A DNA stretch of 64,000 nucleotides from an uncultured Tropicimonas sp. (GCA_947497945.1 CANMIP010000009.1:1-64000), one strand, 5' to 3'. Shown: positions 1 through 9,341, numbered from the stretch's first letter. Notes: generated by a model not told the origin, from the sequence alone. Translations and numbers: made by a program.

Positions 1-596
1 AGCCAGAGCCAGTCGCCGTAGAGACCGATCAGGATTCCCCGCATGCGGGAAGATATTTCATCTCGGCGTTCCTCGAGGATGGTCTCGAAGGAGTTCTTCA
101 ACGCTCGGAGCCCCTTGCGGACCGTGATCCCCTGCTCGATCAGGAAGGCCCGGATCTGGTTTATCGTAGCGGTCCGTCGCGAGACGAGTCGCGCCCGGAC
201 CCGGTGTAGCGCCTGCAGATCAAGCTGGTCCTGTGTCTTCTCCGTCACCGTCCGCAAATTGGGTCGAAGCGCTGCCTCCGCAATTGCCTCGGCATCGTTG
301 TAATCGTTCTTTTGCCCCTTGTTGAACGGCTTCACATAGAACGCCGGAATGATCCGTGGCTCGAAATCCATCCCGCGCAACGTCCGGCTGACGAAATGGG
401 CACTGAGGCAGGCTTCCATGCCCACAACGCAGCTCGGAAGCTTCTCGAACGTGGATTGGAGCGCAAGGCGCTTGATCTTCCGTCGCAAAACAAGCCTGCC
501 ATCGCCATCAAACCCGACGAGATGAAAGACGTCCTTGCCAATGTCGATGCCAACGACGGCAACCGCGGCAAGGTCTTCGTTGAAACTGGATGTCAT
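1..596 (-). CDS. IS110-family transposase (DEDD/RuvC-like), truncated by window edge
   Basis: The frame opens at the ATG at 596 and runs off the window start, giving about 198 residues. It shows the IS110 N-terminal DEDD domain: VVGIDIGKDVFH near residues 13-24 (first Asp), VVGMEAC (Glu) near 60, and NDYNDAEAIAEAA near 105 (Asp pair), followed by the conserved QLDLQALHRVRARLVSRRT stretch. IS110 enzymes are RNA-guided recombinases. The C-terminal transposase_20 domain with the catalytic Ser lies outside the window, so whether the element is whole cannot be judged. No frameshift or stop is seen in the visible part. Confidence 0.9.
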   Translation of the reverse strand, partial: MTSSFNEDLAAVAVVGIDIGKDVFHLVGFDGDGRLVLRRKIKRLALQSTFEKLPSCVVGMEACLSAHFVSRTLRGMDFEPRIIPAFYVKPFNKGQKNDYNDAEAIAEAALRPNLRTVTEKTQDQLDLQALHRVRARLVSRRTATINQIRAFLIEQGITVRKGLRALKNSFETILEERRDEISSRMRGILIGLYGDWLW

Positions 597-730
597 GATC
601 GCTTCTCCTTCGATGCGGCTCAGCCTTGGAGGCTATCACCGCCGGTGAAGCAGTCGGCACATTCCATTACCGGACGTTTGCCGCAGTAGAGCCGAACAGC
701 CGCTTCCAGGTTGTCTGGTAAAGTTACCTG
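597..730 (-). other. Noncoding end of the IS110 element, upstream of the transposase
   Basis: This 134-base stretch lies between the transposase start and the stop codon of the M20 gene, and should contain one end of the element. It has two adjacent short hairpins: AGCCT/AGGCT at 622-634 and TCACCG/CGGTGA at 636-648. In IS110-group elements this position encodes the bridge RNA; that role is inferred from the family. The exact element boundary is not visible because IS110 elements usually lack terminal inverted repeats. Confidence 0.4.
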
Positions 731-2143
731 TCACTCTACCAGGGGCGGAAGCACGTCCTTGGGGATTGGGCATTCATAAGGCATGTCCGCAAGATGCTCT
801 TGGTGGGTTGTCTGGGCGGCGCGGACCAGGTCCGGATCCTCGATCAGGCGTCTTGCGGTTGCGGCCATTATTTTTGCTGCGTGGATCATGCCCTTATGCG
901 CTGCTGGCGCCTTGCCCTGGGCGACCGTCTGCCACGTGTGGAAAGGTGTCCCGATGGCGCAGGTGGCGACGCGTGCCTGAACCGTCGGCACGGCCCAACT
1001 CACGTCGCCAACATCGGTTGACCCTTCTCCCCCTTCACGGTGCCGTTCAAGGGGAGCAACAAAGTCGCAGAGCGCAAGACCGGCGTCAGGCTTGCGACCA
1101 ATGCGGCGGAAAGTGGCGCGGATTTCGTCGTCGGTAAATGTACTTTGCATTTCGCGAGCGAAGGCGATGTCTTCATCGTCAAATGGCACAGGCCCCAGAC
1201 GGTCGAGTTCGGTTTGCATGGCCCGCTCCAGCGCCAGGTTGCCAAGAAGATTGGACACACCGGAAAAGACACGGGTTTCGACGCGGGTCTCGGTCATCAG
1301 AGCCGCGCCGTCGGCGATCTTGCGGACCCGGGCGATCAGGTCCTTCAGTTCGCGCAAGTTACGCGCTCGGACCAGTTGCCGAACTGTTGCCCTCGATTGC
1401 ACCACATTCGGAGCGATGCCTCCCGCATCGATATAGGCATAGTGGACACGGGCGTCGTCTGGCATGTGCTCGCGCAGATAGTTGACGCCGACATTCATAA
1501 GCTCCACCGCATCCAGCGCGCTGCGCCCGAGCTCGGGCGAACCGGCCGCGTGGGCGGCTTTGCCGTGGAAGGTGAAGTCGATGCGGGTATTTGCGAGGGA
1601 GTGTGCCTCGTTGACCGCCGTGAAGGTGGCCGGGTGCCAGGATATGGCCGCATCGACATCGTCGAACAGCCCCTCGCGTACGAGATACGTCTTGGCCGCG
1701 CCGCCTTCTTCGGCAGGACACCCGTAGTAGCGGACCCGCGCCTCGATACCGTTTTCGGACAGCCAATCCTTCACCGCCGTCGCCGCGAGCAGGGCAGCCG
1801 CCCCGAGCAGGTTATGGCCGCAGCCATGGCCATTGCCGCCGTCTTCGAGCGGTTGGTGCCCTGCAATGCCAGGGGCCTGACTGAGATAGGGCAACGCATC
1901 GAACTCGCCGAGGATCGCAATGACAGGGCCCTTTTCCCCGGCCTCGCCGACAATGGCTGTCGGAATGCCGGCCGCGTTCTCGGTGATCCGGAAGCCCTGT
2001 GCTTCGAGCATGCGCTTGTGCTCAGCCACGGATTTGAACTCGCCGTAAAGCGTCTCCGGCGTGTCAAAGACATTGTCCGAAAGCTCGATGAACGCGTTGC
2101 GATGGCGTTCGACATGATCCCAGATCGGGTTGGTGTTCTGCAT
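731..2143 (-). CDS. M20-family amidohydrolase (AbgB-like)
   Basis: 470 residues. The M20 metallopeptidase signature is present: GEFDALP at about 79-85, NGHGCGHN at about 104-111, CPAEEGG near 150, and a late H in TPFHTW. The closest family type is p-aminobenzoyl-glutamate hydrolase subunit B, which cleaves amide bonds to glutamate in the cytoplasm; no signal peptide is seen. It is the last gene of the transporter operon, 17 bases after the gamma-glutamyltransferase gene, so it probably acts on an imported gamma-glutamyl or acyl-amino acid compound. The precise substrate is unknown. An IS110 element begins just beyond its stop codon. Confidence 0.85.
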   Translation of the reverse strand: MQNTNPIWDHVERHRNAFIELSDNVFDTPETLYGEFKSVAEHKRMLEAQGFRITENAAGIPTAIVGEAGEKGPVIAILGEFDALPYLSQAPGIAGHQPLEDGGNGHGCGHNLLGAAALLAATAVKDWLSENGIEARVRYYGCPAEEGGAAKTYLVREGLFDDVDAAISWHPATFTAVNEAHSLANTRIDFTFHGKAAHAAGSPELGRSALDAVELMNVGVNYLREHMPDDARVHYAYIDAGGIAPNVVQSRATVRQLVRARNLRELKDLIARVRKIADGAALMTETRVETRVFSGVSNLLGNLALERAMQTELDRLGPVPFDDEDIAFAREMQSTFTDDEIRATFRRIGRKPDAGLALCDFVAPLERHREGGEGSTDVGDVSWAVPTVQARVATCAIGTPFHTWQTVAQGKAPAAHKGMIHAAKIMAATARRLIEDPDLVRAAQTTHQEHLADMPYECPIPKDVLPPLVE

Positions 2144-2160
2144 GTCTTGGTCTCCAGTGA

Positions 2161-3795
2161 TTATCCGGCGGCGGCGCTGCCCGAATAGGCAGGGTCGGCG
2201 GCGGCGAATGTGCTTCCATCGCGTTTGCGACCGGCAGCCTGAACGATGCCGAGATGGTCAACAGGGCCGCGTCCGGTGAACTCCGTCCGGGCCCCGGCTG
2301 CGGCCAGACGATCCTCGAGCCCGGCAGGGACATCGATATGCAGGCGCGCGGTCACGCCAACCCAGTTGCTGCGCGGCGCGGCGAGCGCCGCAGCGAGCGT
2401 TTCGCCGGCCAGGAGGTTGCGGATCACGGCGGCCACAGCACCCGGGATCCGTTCGCTACCCGCACCGCCGAGTGCGTAGTGGGACTCGGGAAGGTCGAGC
2501 AGGCAGGGGCATTGCTCGGTCACATCCCGCGCGCCCGGGGTCGGATCCTCAGCCATGCGATAGGAATGGGCCAAGAGGATGCCCGTCTCCGGGTCCGCGA
2601 CCCGGGCGCCGAAATGCGGACCAATGGATTGAGTGAGGGCGACCCGCATACCCTGCCGGTCGATGACTGAAAGGTGGGTCGTGTCGCGCTCTTCGGTGGC
2701 TTCGGGCAGACTGGCGCGTTCCACCGCATCGGCCAGCACGCGCGGTGCCGACCAGTTCCGAGGAAGCGGATCGCCGAAGCGCGCGCTCAGAACGGTCCAG
2801 GGGAGCGGGTTTTCCTTCGGCTTGAGTGAGCGGAGTTCCTGGGGCCGTTCCTCGAAGGCGCGCAGGATGGCCTGCAGATGGGCGATCTCCCCTTCCAATG
2901 CCGATCTCGGTGCCGCCGAGTTCACCAGGCCGACGATACGCAGCAGCGTATGGCCCCATCCCTGCCGGCCAATACTTGTCAGTCGCCAGCCGGGACCCTC
3001 CAGTGAGACCGTCTCGCCCCTCAGGGGCTCGGCGGCGCGGAGATCCGCGACGGTCCAGAACGCGCCTTTCTCTGCGAGCCGTGCGCAGAAGGGCGTGGCG
3101 AAGCTCGGATCGGTAAACGGGTCCCGCCCCGTTTCGATCAACCTGTCGAAGAAAGCCGCAAGGCCGGGGTTGCTGAACAGGGCACCGCTTGCTGGTGCTG
3201 AGCCTTCGGGCAGGTAATGGCGACGGGCATCGGGGTCGCAGAGCAGTGGCGCGCGCCAGGCCCAGATGCGGGCGAGTTCGGCCGGCACCTCGAACCCGTC
3301 CAGGGCAAGCCTCCTTGCCGGTGCAGCGACTTCCGCCAGCGGTAACCGGCCCGTCTCGGCATGCAGCCTGAGAACGGCGCGGACAATCCCCGGAAGTGGC
3401 AAGGCCCGGTCCTCGGCAAGGGTCGACGCATCTTCGGGAAACAGGCTCGGTGCAACGGTCGCGCCGTCGATGGCCTGCGGCGTGCCGCCGGCCGGCGCCC
3501 AGAGAATATGCCCGCGCCCGGCCGGCGAGGCATTGGGCGGATCGGCAACCATGGTCGCGAATGCCGCGGCCGCCGCCGCATCGCCCGCGGTGCCGCCGCG
3601 TTCGAGCATCTCGTATCCCGCCCGCGTTGCATGGGGCGAGCCACTGGCAATCGCTCCGACCGAACCGGCGCCCTCGGCGCTTTTGCCCCGGATCCATTCG
3701 AGATGCGCGGCGGCAGGAGCGCCCGCAGACAGCCATTTCTGCCGCCCGTCCAATCGCGCGGCCGCTTCATCCGACAACAGGTCCTGTGCGCTCAT
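2161..3795 (-). CDS. Gamma-glutamyltransferase family protein
   Basis: 544 residues from the ATG at 3795, chosen because it overlaps the upstream ATPase stop as ATGA. The Ntn-hydrolase features are visible: DTTHLSV at about 371-377, where the first Thr should become the N-terminal nucleophile after self-cleavage, and ALGGAGSERIPGAV near 440, the usual Gly-rich substrate loop. A small subunit of about 173 residues would result. No signal peptide is visible, whereas classical GGT is periplasmic, so this enzyme probably acts in the cytosol on the product imported by the upstream ABC transporter. Capsule-type or cephalosporin acylase-like relatives are alternatives. Confidence 0.82.
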   Translation of the reverse strand: MSAQDLLSDEAAARLDGRQKWLSAGAPAAAHLEWIRGKSAEGAGSVGAIASGSPHATRAGYEMLERGGTAGDAAAAAAFATMVADPPNASPAGRGHILWAPAGGTPQAIDGATVAPSLFPEDASTLAEDRALPLPGIVRAVLRLHAETGRLPLAEVAAPARRLALDGFEVPAELARIWAWRAPLLCDPDARRHYLPEGSAPASGALFSNPGLAAFFDRLIETGRDPFTDPSFATPFCARLAEKGAFWTVADLRAAEPLRGETVSLEGPGWRLTSIGRQGWGHTLLRIVGLVNSAAPRSALEGEIAHLQAILRAFEERPQELRSLKPKENPLPWTVLSARFGDPLPRNWSAPRVLADAVERASLPEATEERDTTHLSVIDRQGMRVALTQSIGPHFGARVADPETGILLAHSYRMAEDPTPGARDVTEQCPCLLDLPESHYALGGAGSERIPGAVAAVIRNLLAGETLAAALAAPRSNWVGVTARLHIDVPAGLEDRLAAAGARTEFTGRGPVDHLGIVQAAGRKRDGSTFAAADPAYSGSAAAG

Positions 3796-4793
3796 GGCTG
3801 CTCTCCATGTTCGAGGATGCAGGCGGTCCGACGCCCGTCCCGCCCCGCGCGCAGTTCCGGCATTGCACCCTTGCAAGCCTGCGTTGCCCGAGCACAGCGC
3901 GGATGGAAGGCACAGCCCGGCGGCGGATCGAGCGGCGAGGGGATCTCGCCTTCGATGGGCGTGAAATCCTGCCCGCGCCGGTCAATCCGCGGCGCCTCGG
4001 CCAGAAGCGCGCGCGTATAGGGATGGCGCGGATTCTCGAAGACCTCGTCGGCGGTGCCGATCTCCACCAGCCGCCCGAGATACATGATCGCGACCCGATC
4101 CGCGATATGTTCAACCGCGCCCAGATCGTGGCTGATGAAGAGATAGGCGAAGCCGAATTCGGCACGCAGATCCTCGAACAGGTTCAGAACCTGCGCCTGG
4201 ATCGACACGTCGAGCGCCGAGATCGCCTCGTCGCAGACGATCAGCTTCGGCCGCAGGGCCAATGCGCGGGCAATACCGATCCGCTGGCGCTGACCGCCGG
4301 AGAACTGGTGCGGATAGCGGCTCATGATATCGGCCCCAAGCCCGACCTTGCCCAGCAACTCGGCAACGTAGTCGCGCCTTTCGGTGCGCTTGATGAGCCC
4401 GTGCACAACGGGCGCTTCGCCGATGATCTGCTCGACGCGCATCCGGGGATTGAGCGAGGCAAACGGGTCCTGGAAGATCATCTGAACCTCCAGTTCCCAT
4501 TGCCGCCGTTGCTCCGGGGTCATTTCCTCCAGGGTCGCGCCACGCCATGCCAGCGTTCCGCCGCTCGGCGTCTCCACCCCGACGACCATCCGCCCAAGCG
4601 TGGATTTCCCGCACCCCGACTCGCCCACGAGCCCCACGACCTCGCCTTCGGCGACGTCGAAACTCACCTCGTTCACGGCCCGGACACGAAGCTCGCGGTA
4701 CTTCGCCCCGGCGAGATTGGCCATACGCTCGGCCAGATCCGGGGTGCTTACATAGGTCTGGCTCAACGCGCGCAGTGAAAGCAGGGCGGTCAT
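3792..4793 (-). CDS. Peptide/opine ABC transporter ATP-binding protein (DppF/OppF type)
   Basis: 333 residues from the ATG at 4793, which overlaps the upstream stop as ATGA. It has a Walker A GESGCGKST, the signature FSGGQRQR, the Walker B region LIVCDEAISALD and a switch His in SHDLG. The C-terminal oligopeptide-transporter extension has a Cys cluster (CAFHPRC...C...C), typical of OppF/DppF. It couples ATP hydrolysis to the DppB/DppC-type permeases encoded upstream. The start used here drops an upstream in-frame extension that would run into the preceding gene. Confidence 0.92.
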   Translation of the reverse strand: MTALLSLRALSQTYVSTPDLAERMANLAGAKYRELRVRAVNEVSFDVAEGEVVGLVGESGCGKSTLGRMVVGVETPSGGTLAWRGATLEEMTPEQRRQWELEVQMIFQDPFASLNPRMRVEQIIGEAPVVHGLIKRTERRDYVAELLGKVGLGADIMSRYPHQFSGGQRQRIGIARALALRPKLIVCDEAISALDVSIQAQVLNLFEDLRAEFGFAYLFISHDLGAVEHIADRVAIMYLGRLVEIGTADEVFENPRHPYTRALLAEAPRIDRRGQDFTPIEGEIPSPLDPPPGCAFHPRCARATQACKGAMPELRAGRDGRRTACILEHGEQP

Positions 4794-5767
4794 TGGGCCA
4801 TCTCCAGCGGGTGGAAGCAGCGCAGGCTGCGCGCTTCGGAAATATCCTCGGCTTCTGGACGGGCGTTGTGACAGGTCTCGCTCGCGCGCGGGCAACGCGG
4901 CGCAAATGCGCATCCCCTGGGAAGCGAAATGAGGCTTGGCGTCATGCCCTTGATCGGCACAAGCCGTTCGCCGCGCGGCACCGAGGAGGGGATCGAGGAG
5001 ATCAACCCCTGCGTATAGGGATGCGCCGGCCGGTCGAGCAGGTCATCCACCGGTCCCGTCTCGACGATCCGGCCCGCATACATCACCGCCACCCGATGCG
5101 CGAGGCCAGCAACGACGGTCAGGTCATGGGTGATCCAGATCAGCGCCGTCTTCCGGGCGGCGAGAAGCCTCTGCATCTCGGACAGGATCTGCGACTGGAT
5201 CGTCACGTCGAGCGCGGTTGTGGGCTCGTCGGCTATGATCAGGTCCGGCTCCAGCATCAGCGCGATGGCGATCACCACCCGCTGCCGCATCCCGCCCGAC
5301 ATCTCGTGCGGATAGGTCCGGAGCCGCTCTACCGGAGACGGGATGCCGACCAGCCCGAGCGCCTCGGCCGCCATGTCCCGCGCTCGCGCTGGCGAAACAT
5401 CGCGATGGGCGCGGATCGTCTCGACCATCTGCGTGTCGATACGCAGAACCGGGTTCAGCGTCATCATCGGATCCTGGAAGATCATCGCGATCCGGTCGCC
5501 CCGCAGCTTCTGCATGGCGGCTTCCGGCAACGTCCGCAGATCCTGCCCATTCAGAAGCACTTCGCCCCCGGCGATCCGCCCGGGCTTGTCGATCAGCCCG
5601 AGAATGGAAAACCCGGTGATCGTCTTGCCGGAGCCGCTTTCACCAACGATCCCGAGCACTTCGCCGGGGCCGACATCGAGCGATACGCCGTCGACGGCGG
5701 TCACAGTGCCCGCGCGGGTGTCAAATTCGGTCACGAGATTTCGGACGGAGAGAACGGGCGCAATCAT
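4790..5767 (-). CDS. Peptide/opine ABC transporter ATP-binding protein (DppD/OppD type)
   Basis: 325 residues from the ATG at 5767 (ATGA overlap with the permease stop). Motifs: Walker A GESGSGKT, signature MSGGMRQR, Walker B LIIADEPTTALD, switch His in THDL, then the C-terminal RGCAFAPRCPRASETC Cys-rich motif of the oligopeptide subfamily. It forms the ATPase pair with the next gene. The four-base overlaps along binding protein-B-C-D-F-GGT indicate one translationally coupled operon. Confidence 0.92.
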   Translation of the reverse strand: MIAPVLSVRNLVTEFDTRAGTVTAVDGVSLDVGPGEVLGIVGESGSGKTITGFSILGLIDKPGRIAGGEVLLNGQDLRTLPEAAMQKLRGDRIAMIFQDPMMTLNPVLRIDTQMVETIRAHRDVSPARARDMAAEALGLVGIPSPVERLRTYPHEMSGGMRQRVVIAIALMLEPDLIIADEPTTALDVTIQSQILSEMQRLLAARKTALIWITHDLTVVAGLAHRVAVMYAGRIVETGPVDDLLDRPAHPYTQGLISSIPSSVPRGERLVPIKGMTPSLISLPRGCAFAPRCPRASETCHNARPEAEDISEARSLRCFHPLEMAQ

Positions 5768-6648
5768 CGCTGCAACCTCGGGTTCAGGATGTCGCGCACA
5801 TGGTCGGCGACAACATTGATGCAGACCAGCGTCACCAGCAGCGCCACGCCCGGGTAGAAGCTGATCCAGTAGCGGCCCGACAGGAGGTAGTCGAAGCCGT
5901 TGGCGATGAGCAGGCCGAGCGAGGGCTGGGTGATGGGCACGCCGACGCCGAGGAAGCTCAACGACGCCTCGATGGAGATCGCATTTGCGACCTGCACGGT
6001 TGCGATGACCAGAACCGGCGGCATCACATTCGGCAGGACGTGGCCGAAGAGGATCCGCGAGGGGGGCAGCGCGGCGGCCCGCGCGGCGGTGACGTAATCC
6101 TTGCGGATCTCGACAAGGGCGGCGGCGCGCACGGTGCGGGCAAAATAGGCCCACTGCACGAGGATCAGAGCGATGATGACCTTGTCGACCCCCTTGCCAA
6201 GAGCGGCCAGCAGCAGGAGCGCGACCAGCAGCGCCGGAAAGCTCAGCTGGATATCGACGGCCCGCATGATGATCGACTCGACCGTCCCGCCCCGCCAGGC
6301 GGCCAGAAGGCCGAGCACCATGCCTATGGCCACGGCCGAGCTCACGGCGATGAAGCTGACCATCAGGGAGATCCGTAGCCCGTAGATCATGGCCGAAAGC
6401 ATGTCGCGGCCTTGTTCGTCCGACCCCAGCCAGTATTTGAAGCCGTTGAAGCCTTCGGAGCCGGGTTCGAGCGAGCCGTCAAAAATGTCGATCTGCGCAA
6501 GGTCATAGGGGTTCTGCGGCGCGATCACGCCGGCAAAGATCGCGGCCAGCGCGATCGCCAAAAGGCCCAGCCCGGCAATGACCGCTGTCGGGCTGCGCAG
6601 GAAGTCGACGGCGAAGCGGCGCAGCGGGGTGTCAGCAGCGATGCTCAT
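5764..6648 (-). CDS. ABC transporter permease (DppC type)
   Basis: 294 residues with an N-terminal membrane segment near 20-45 and a BPD_transp_1 core of about five further segments. The EAA loop is seen as EASLSFLGVGVPITQPSLG near 225. It has the extra periplasmic loop after TM1 (IDIFDGSLEPGSEGFNG region) usual for DppC. Overlaps the DppB-type gene by four bases. Confidence 0.92.
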   Translation of the reverse strand: MSIAADTPLRRFAVDFLRSPTAVIAGLGLLAIALAAIFAGVIAPQNPYDLAQIDIFDGSLEPGSEGFNGFKYWLGSDEQGRDMLSAMIYGLRISLMVSFIAVSSAVAIGMVLGLLAAWRGGTVESIIMRAVDIQLSFPALLVALLLLAALGKGVDKVIIALILVQWAYFARTVRAAALVEIRKDYVTAARAAALPPSRILFGHVLPNVMPPVLVIATVQVANAISIEASLSFLGVGVPITQPSLGLLIANGFDYLLSGRYWISFYPGVALLVTLVCINVVADHVRDILNPRLQR

Positions 6649-7622
6649 GCCTTCCCCCTTTTCACCCGCACGCGCGGGTCAAGCGCCGAATAGGCGATAT
6701 CGACAACCAGGTTGATCATCACGAAGAGGAAGACGGTCAGCATGAGATAGGCCACCACAACCGGGCGATCCAGCAACCCGATGGAATCGATCAGCAGCTT
6801 GCCGATGCCGGGCCAGGCGAAGACCGTTTCCGTCACAACGGCGAAGGCGATGACGTTGCCGGTTTCGAGCCCGAGCACGGTGACGACGGGGATAAGGATA
6901 TTCTTGAGAACATGGACGCCCACAACCCGGCGGGGCGAGAGGCCGCGTGCACGAGCGTATTTTACATAGTCTTGATGCACGATCTCGGCTGTGCCGGCGC
7001 GGGTCAGGCGGATTACGAGCGACATCTTGTAGATCGCCACGTTGACCGCGGGCAGGATGAGATGGCTGAGCCCGTCCCATGTCAGGAAGCTGACCGGAAT
7101 GCCGAGGACATCCACCGTCTCGCCGCGCCCCCCTGCGGGCAGCCAGCCCAGGAAAACGGCGAAGAGCATGATCAGCATCAGGCCTTGCCAGAAATTCGGG
7201 GTCGAGAAGCCGACGACCGAACCAGCCATGATGAACCGGCTATAGGGAGCGTCGGGCTTGAGCCCGGCGATCATGCCGAGCGGGATACCCAAGATCACGG
7301 CGATCAGGATCCCCATGAAGGCCAGTTCCAAGGTCGCCGGCAGGCGCGACAGGATCAGCTCCAGTGCCGGGCGGTTATGGACGAAAGAGGTGCCGAGATC
7401 CCCCTGTGTCAGGCCGGCCAGGAAGTAGCCGAACTGGATGTGGATAGGCTTGTCGAGCCCGAGCCGGCGGATCGTCTCCTCCTGCTCGGCCAGGTCGGCC
7501 TCGGGGTTGATCAGCAGATCGACCGGGTTGCCGACAGCATAGAGGCCGAAGAAGACGATGGTCGCCATTACGGCCATCACCAGCAGGGCCTGGCCGAAGC
7601 GGCGGATGAGATAGGCTATCAT
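6645..7622 (-). CDS. ABC transporter permease (DppB type)
   Basis: 325 residues, starting MIAYLIRRFGQALLVM. This N-terminal membrane segment followed by a large periplasmic loop and GTSFVHNRPALELI is diagnostic for DppB-like permeases. The EAA-type loop is seen as ARARGLSPRRVVGVHVLKN. It lies 52 bases after the binding-protein gene, beyond a strong hairpin. Confidence 0.92.
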   Translation of the reverse strand: MIAYLIRRFGQALLVMAVMATIVFFGLYAVGNPVDLLINPEADLAEQEETIRRLGLDKPIHIQFGYFLAGLTQGDLGTSFVHNRPALELILSRLPATLELAFMGILIAVILGIPLGMIAGLKPDAPYSRFIMAGSVVGFSTPNFWQGLMLIMLFAVFLGWLPAGGRGETVDVLGIPVSFLTWDGLSHLILPAVNVAIYKMSLVIRLTRAGTAEIVHQDYVKYARARGLSPRRVVGVHVLKNILIPVVTVLGLETGNVIAFAVVTETVFAWPGIGKLLIDSIGLLDRPVVVAYLMLTVFLFVMINLVVDIAYSALDPRVRVKRGKA

Positions 7623-7638
7623 GGATGTTCCGGAAAAT

Positions 7639-7664
7639 GGCTGGCGCCTAACGTGGCGCCAGCC
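7639..7664 (-). terminator. Hairpin between binding-protein and permease genes (attenuator)
   Basis: A perfect 10-bp inverted repeat, GGCTGGCGCC / GGCGCCAGCC, with a six-base loop lies right after the binding-protein stop. On the minus strand it is followed by ATTTTCC. It could partially terminate transcription or protect the 3' end of the binding-protein mRNA, giving more binding protein than permease. Confidence 0.7.
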
Positions 7665-7674
7665 TGGTTTCGGG

Positions 7675-9285
7675 TCAGTTCGCGGGACGCACAGTGGTCA
7701 GGACCGTGTGCTGGTCCGCCCGAGGAGTCATGGTCAGCCCGGCCTTCAGCGCCCAGGGCGTCACCTCGAAATGCAGCGGCAGGATCGCGACATCGTCCAC
7801 GACCATGTTGTTTGCCTTCTGAAGCAGCGCGAGATGCGCTTCCGGCTCGACCGTGGCCAAGGCTTCTTCGATCACCGCGTCAAGCTCGGCGTTCGAGTAT
7901 CGGCCACGGTTGGTGCCGCCGAGGCCCTTTTCCTTGTTCTGTGAAGCGACAAGCGCCCGCAACGGCGAGGCCATGCCGGCGCCAGAGGATCCCCAGCCGG
8001 CAAGGTAGAGCGAGAACTCGTAATTGTTGCGCCGCTTGAAGAAGACACTGGCGGTCACCGCGTCGACATCGGTCTTGATCCCGGCCCGGGTCAGCATCTG
8101 CGCAACCGCCTGTGCGATCTTGCTGTCGTTGATATAGCGGTCGTTCGGCGAGCCGATCGTCAGCGTGAAGCCATCGGGATAGCCAGCCTCGGTCAGGAGC
8201 CGCTTGGCCTCCTCGACATTCGGTTCTTCCAGCGCAATGGCAGGATCGACACCGAGCATGAAATCGGGCACCAGCTGGCGTGCCGGAACCGCCAGGCCGC
8301 CCATGATGCGGTCGACGATCAGCGGCCGGTCGATGGCCAGCGAGATCGCCTTGCGCACCCGCACATCCTTCAACGGGTTCTTGCCATCCGTCCCTTCGAT
8401 CATCGGCGAGGGCTCGCCCTCATGGTCGAAATGGAGGTAGATCACCCGGCTGGAGGCACCCTGAACGATGTTTACGTTGGGATCGGATTGCAGCCGTTCG
8501 AGATCCTGCACCGGCGGCTTCTCGATCACGTCAACATCGCCTGCCAGCAGCGCGGCGACACGCGCCCCTTCGTTGGTGATCGGGCGAATTGTGATCTCTT
8601 CCCAATGCGGAGCGTCGCCCCAATAGCCGTCATTGCGCGCCATCACGACACGTTCCCCCGGCACGAACTCAACGAATTTGAATGGTCCGGTACCGATTGT
8701 CGCAGTGCCGTCATTATAGGCACTGGAATCGAGATAGCTGTCGATTCCGGCACAACCATCCTTGGAATAGGTCACCGGGCCGTCATGCCCGTTCGCCGAG
8801 GCCGAAATCACGCCGAAGCTCGCAAAGTCGGTCAGCAGCAGCGGATAGGGCGCGGGCGTGGTGACCTGCACCGTCATATCGTCAGGCGCCTCGATCGTGT
8901 CGGCGCGCTTGATGAAGCCGGTCATGGAAGACGGGCTGTTGGGAACATTGGGAATCCGGCAGGCGGTGTAGAGGAAATCCCGAGCGGTGAAATCGCCGCC
9001 ATCATGGAACTTCACGCCTTCGCGCAGCTTGAACGTCCAGGTCAGGCCATCCTCGGATGTCTCCCAGCTTTCGGCCAGCATAGGCACGATGCCGAGGTTC
9101 TCGTCTTCGCCGACAAGCGCCTCGAACATGTGCTTTCGGGTTGCGTTATTGGGGCCGAGATTGTGGTAGAGCGGATCAACCGAGCTTGGCTCGGAGGCGA
9201 ATCCGGCGATCAAAGATTGTGCCAGCGCGGGCTGCGATACAGTGCCGAGCAAAAGGCCAACAGCAGCGATTGTCAGTTTTTTCAT
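7675..9285 (-). CDS. Family-5 ABC transporter substrate-binding protein
   Basis: 536 residues. The N-terminus MKKLTIAAVGLLLGTVSQPALAQ is a classical Sec signal peptide with an ALA-Q type cleavage site near 23. The rest fits SBP_bac_5: the AESWETSEDGLTWTFKLREG motif near 65-84 and VRKAISLAIDR near 320. It would capture a peptide, opine or gamma-glutamyl compound in the periplasm. First gene of the operon; the gamma-glutamyltransferase and M20 hydrolase downstream suggest the ligand carries a glutamyl amide. Substrate not determinable from sequence alone. Confidence 0.92.
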   Translation of the reverse strand: MKKLTIAAVGLLLGTVSQPALAQSLIAGFASEPSSVDPLYHNLGPNNATRKHMFEALVGEDENLGIVPMLAESWETSEDGLTWTFKLREGVKFHDGGDFTARDFLYTACRIPNVPNSPSSMTGFIKRADTIEAPDDMTVQVTTPAPYPLLLTDFASFGVISASANGHDGPVTYSKDGCAGIDSYLDSSAYNDGTATIGTGPFKFVEFVPGERVVMARNDGYWGDAPHWEEITIRPITNEGARVAALLAGDVDVIEKPPVQDLERLQSDPNVNIVQGASSRVIYLHFDHEGEPSPMIEGTDGKNPLKDVRVRKAISLAIDRPLIVDRIMGGLAVPARQLVPDFMLGVDPAIALEEPNVEEAKRLLTEAGYPDGFTLTIGSPNDRYINDSKIAQAVAQMLTRAGIKTDVDAVTASVFFKRRNNYEFSLYLAGWGSSGAGMASPLRALVASQNKEKGLGGTNRGRYSNAELDAVIEEALATVEPEAHLALLQKANNMVVDDVAILPLHFEVTPWALKAGLTMTPRADQHTVLTTVRPAN

Positions 9286-9341
9286 ATGTCATCTCCCGTG
9301 GACTGCCAGAAGCAGAGGGGAGAGACAGGCGTCCTGCAATC

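Noticed and set aside
1040-2188. A 382-codon plus-strand open frame over the M20 gene
   Set aside because: Antisense to intact metallopeptidase motifs; no family features of its own.
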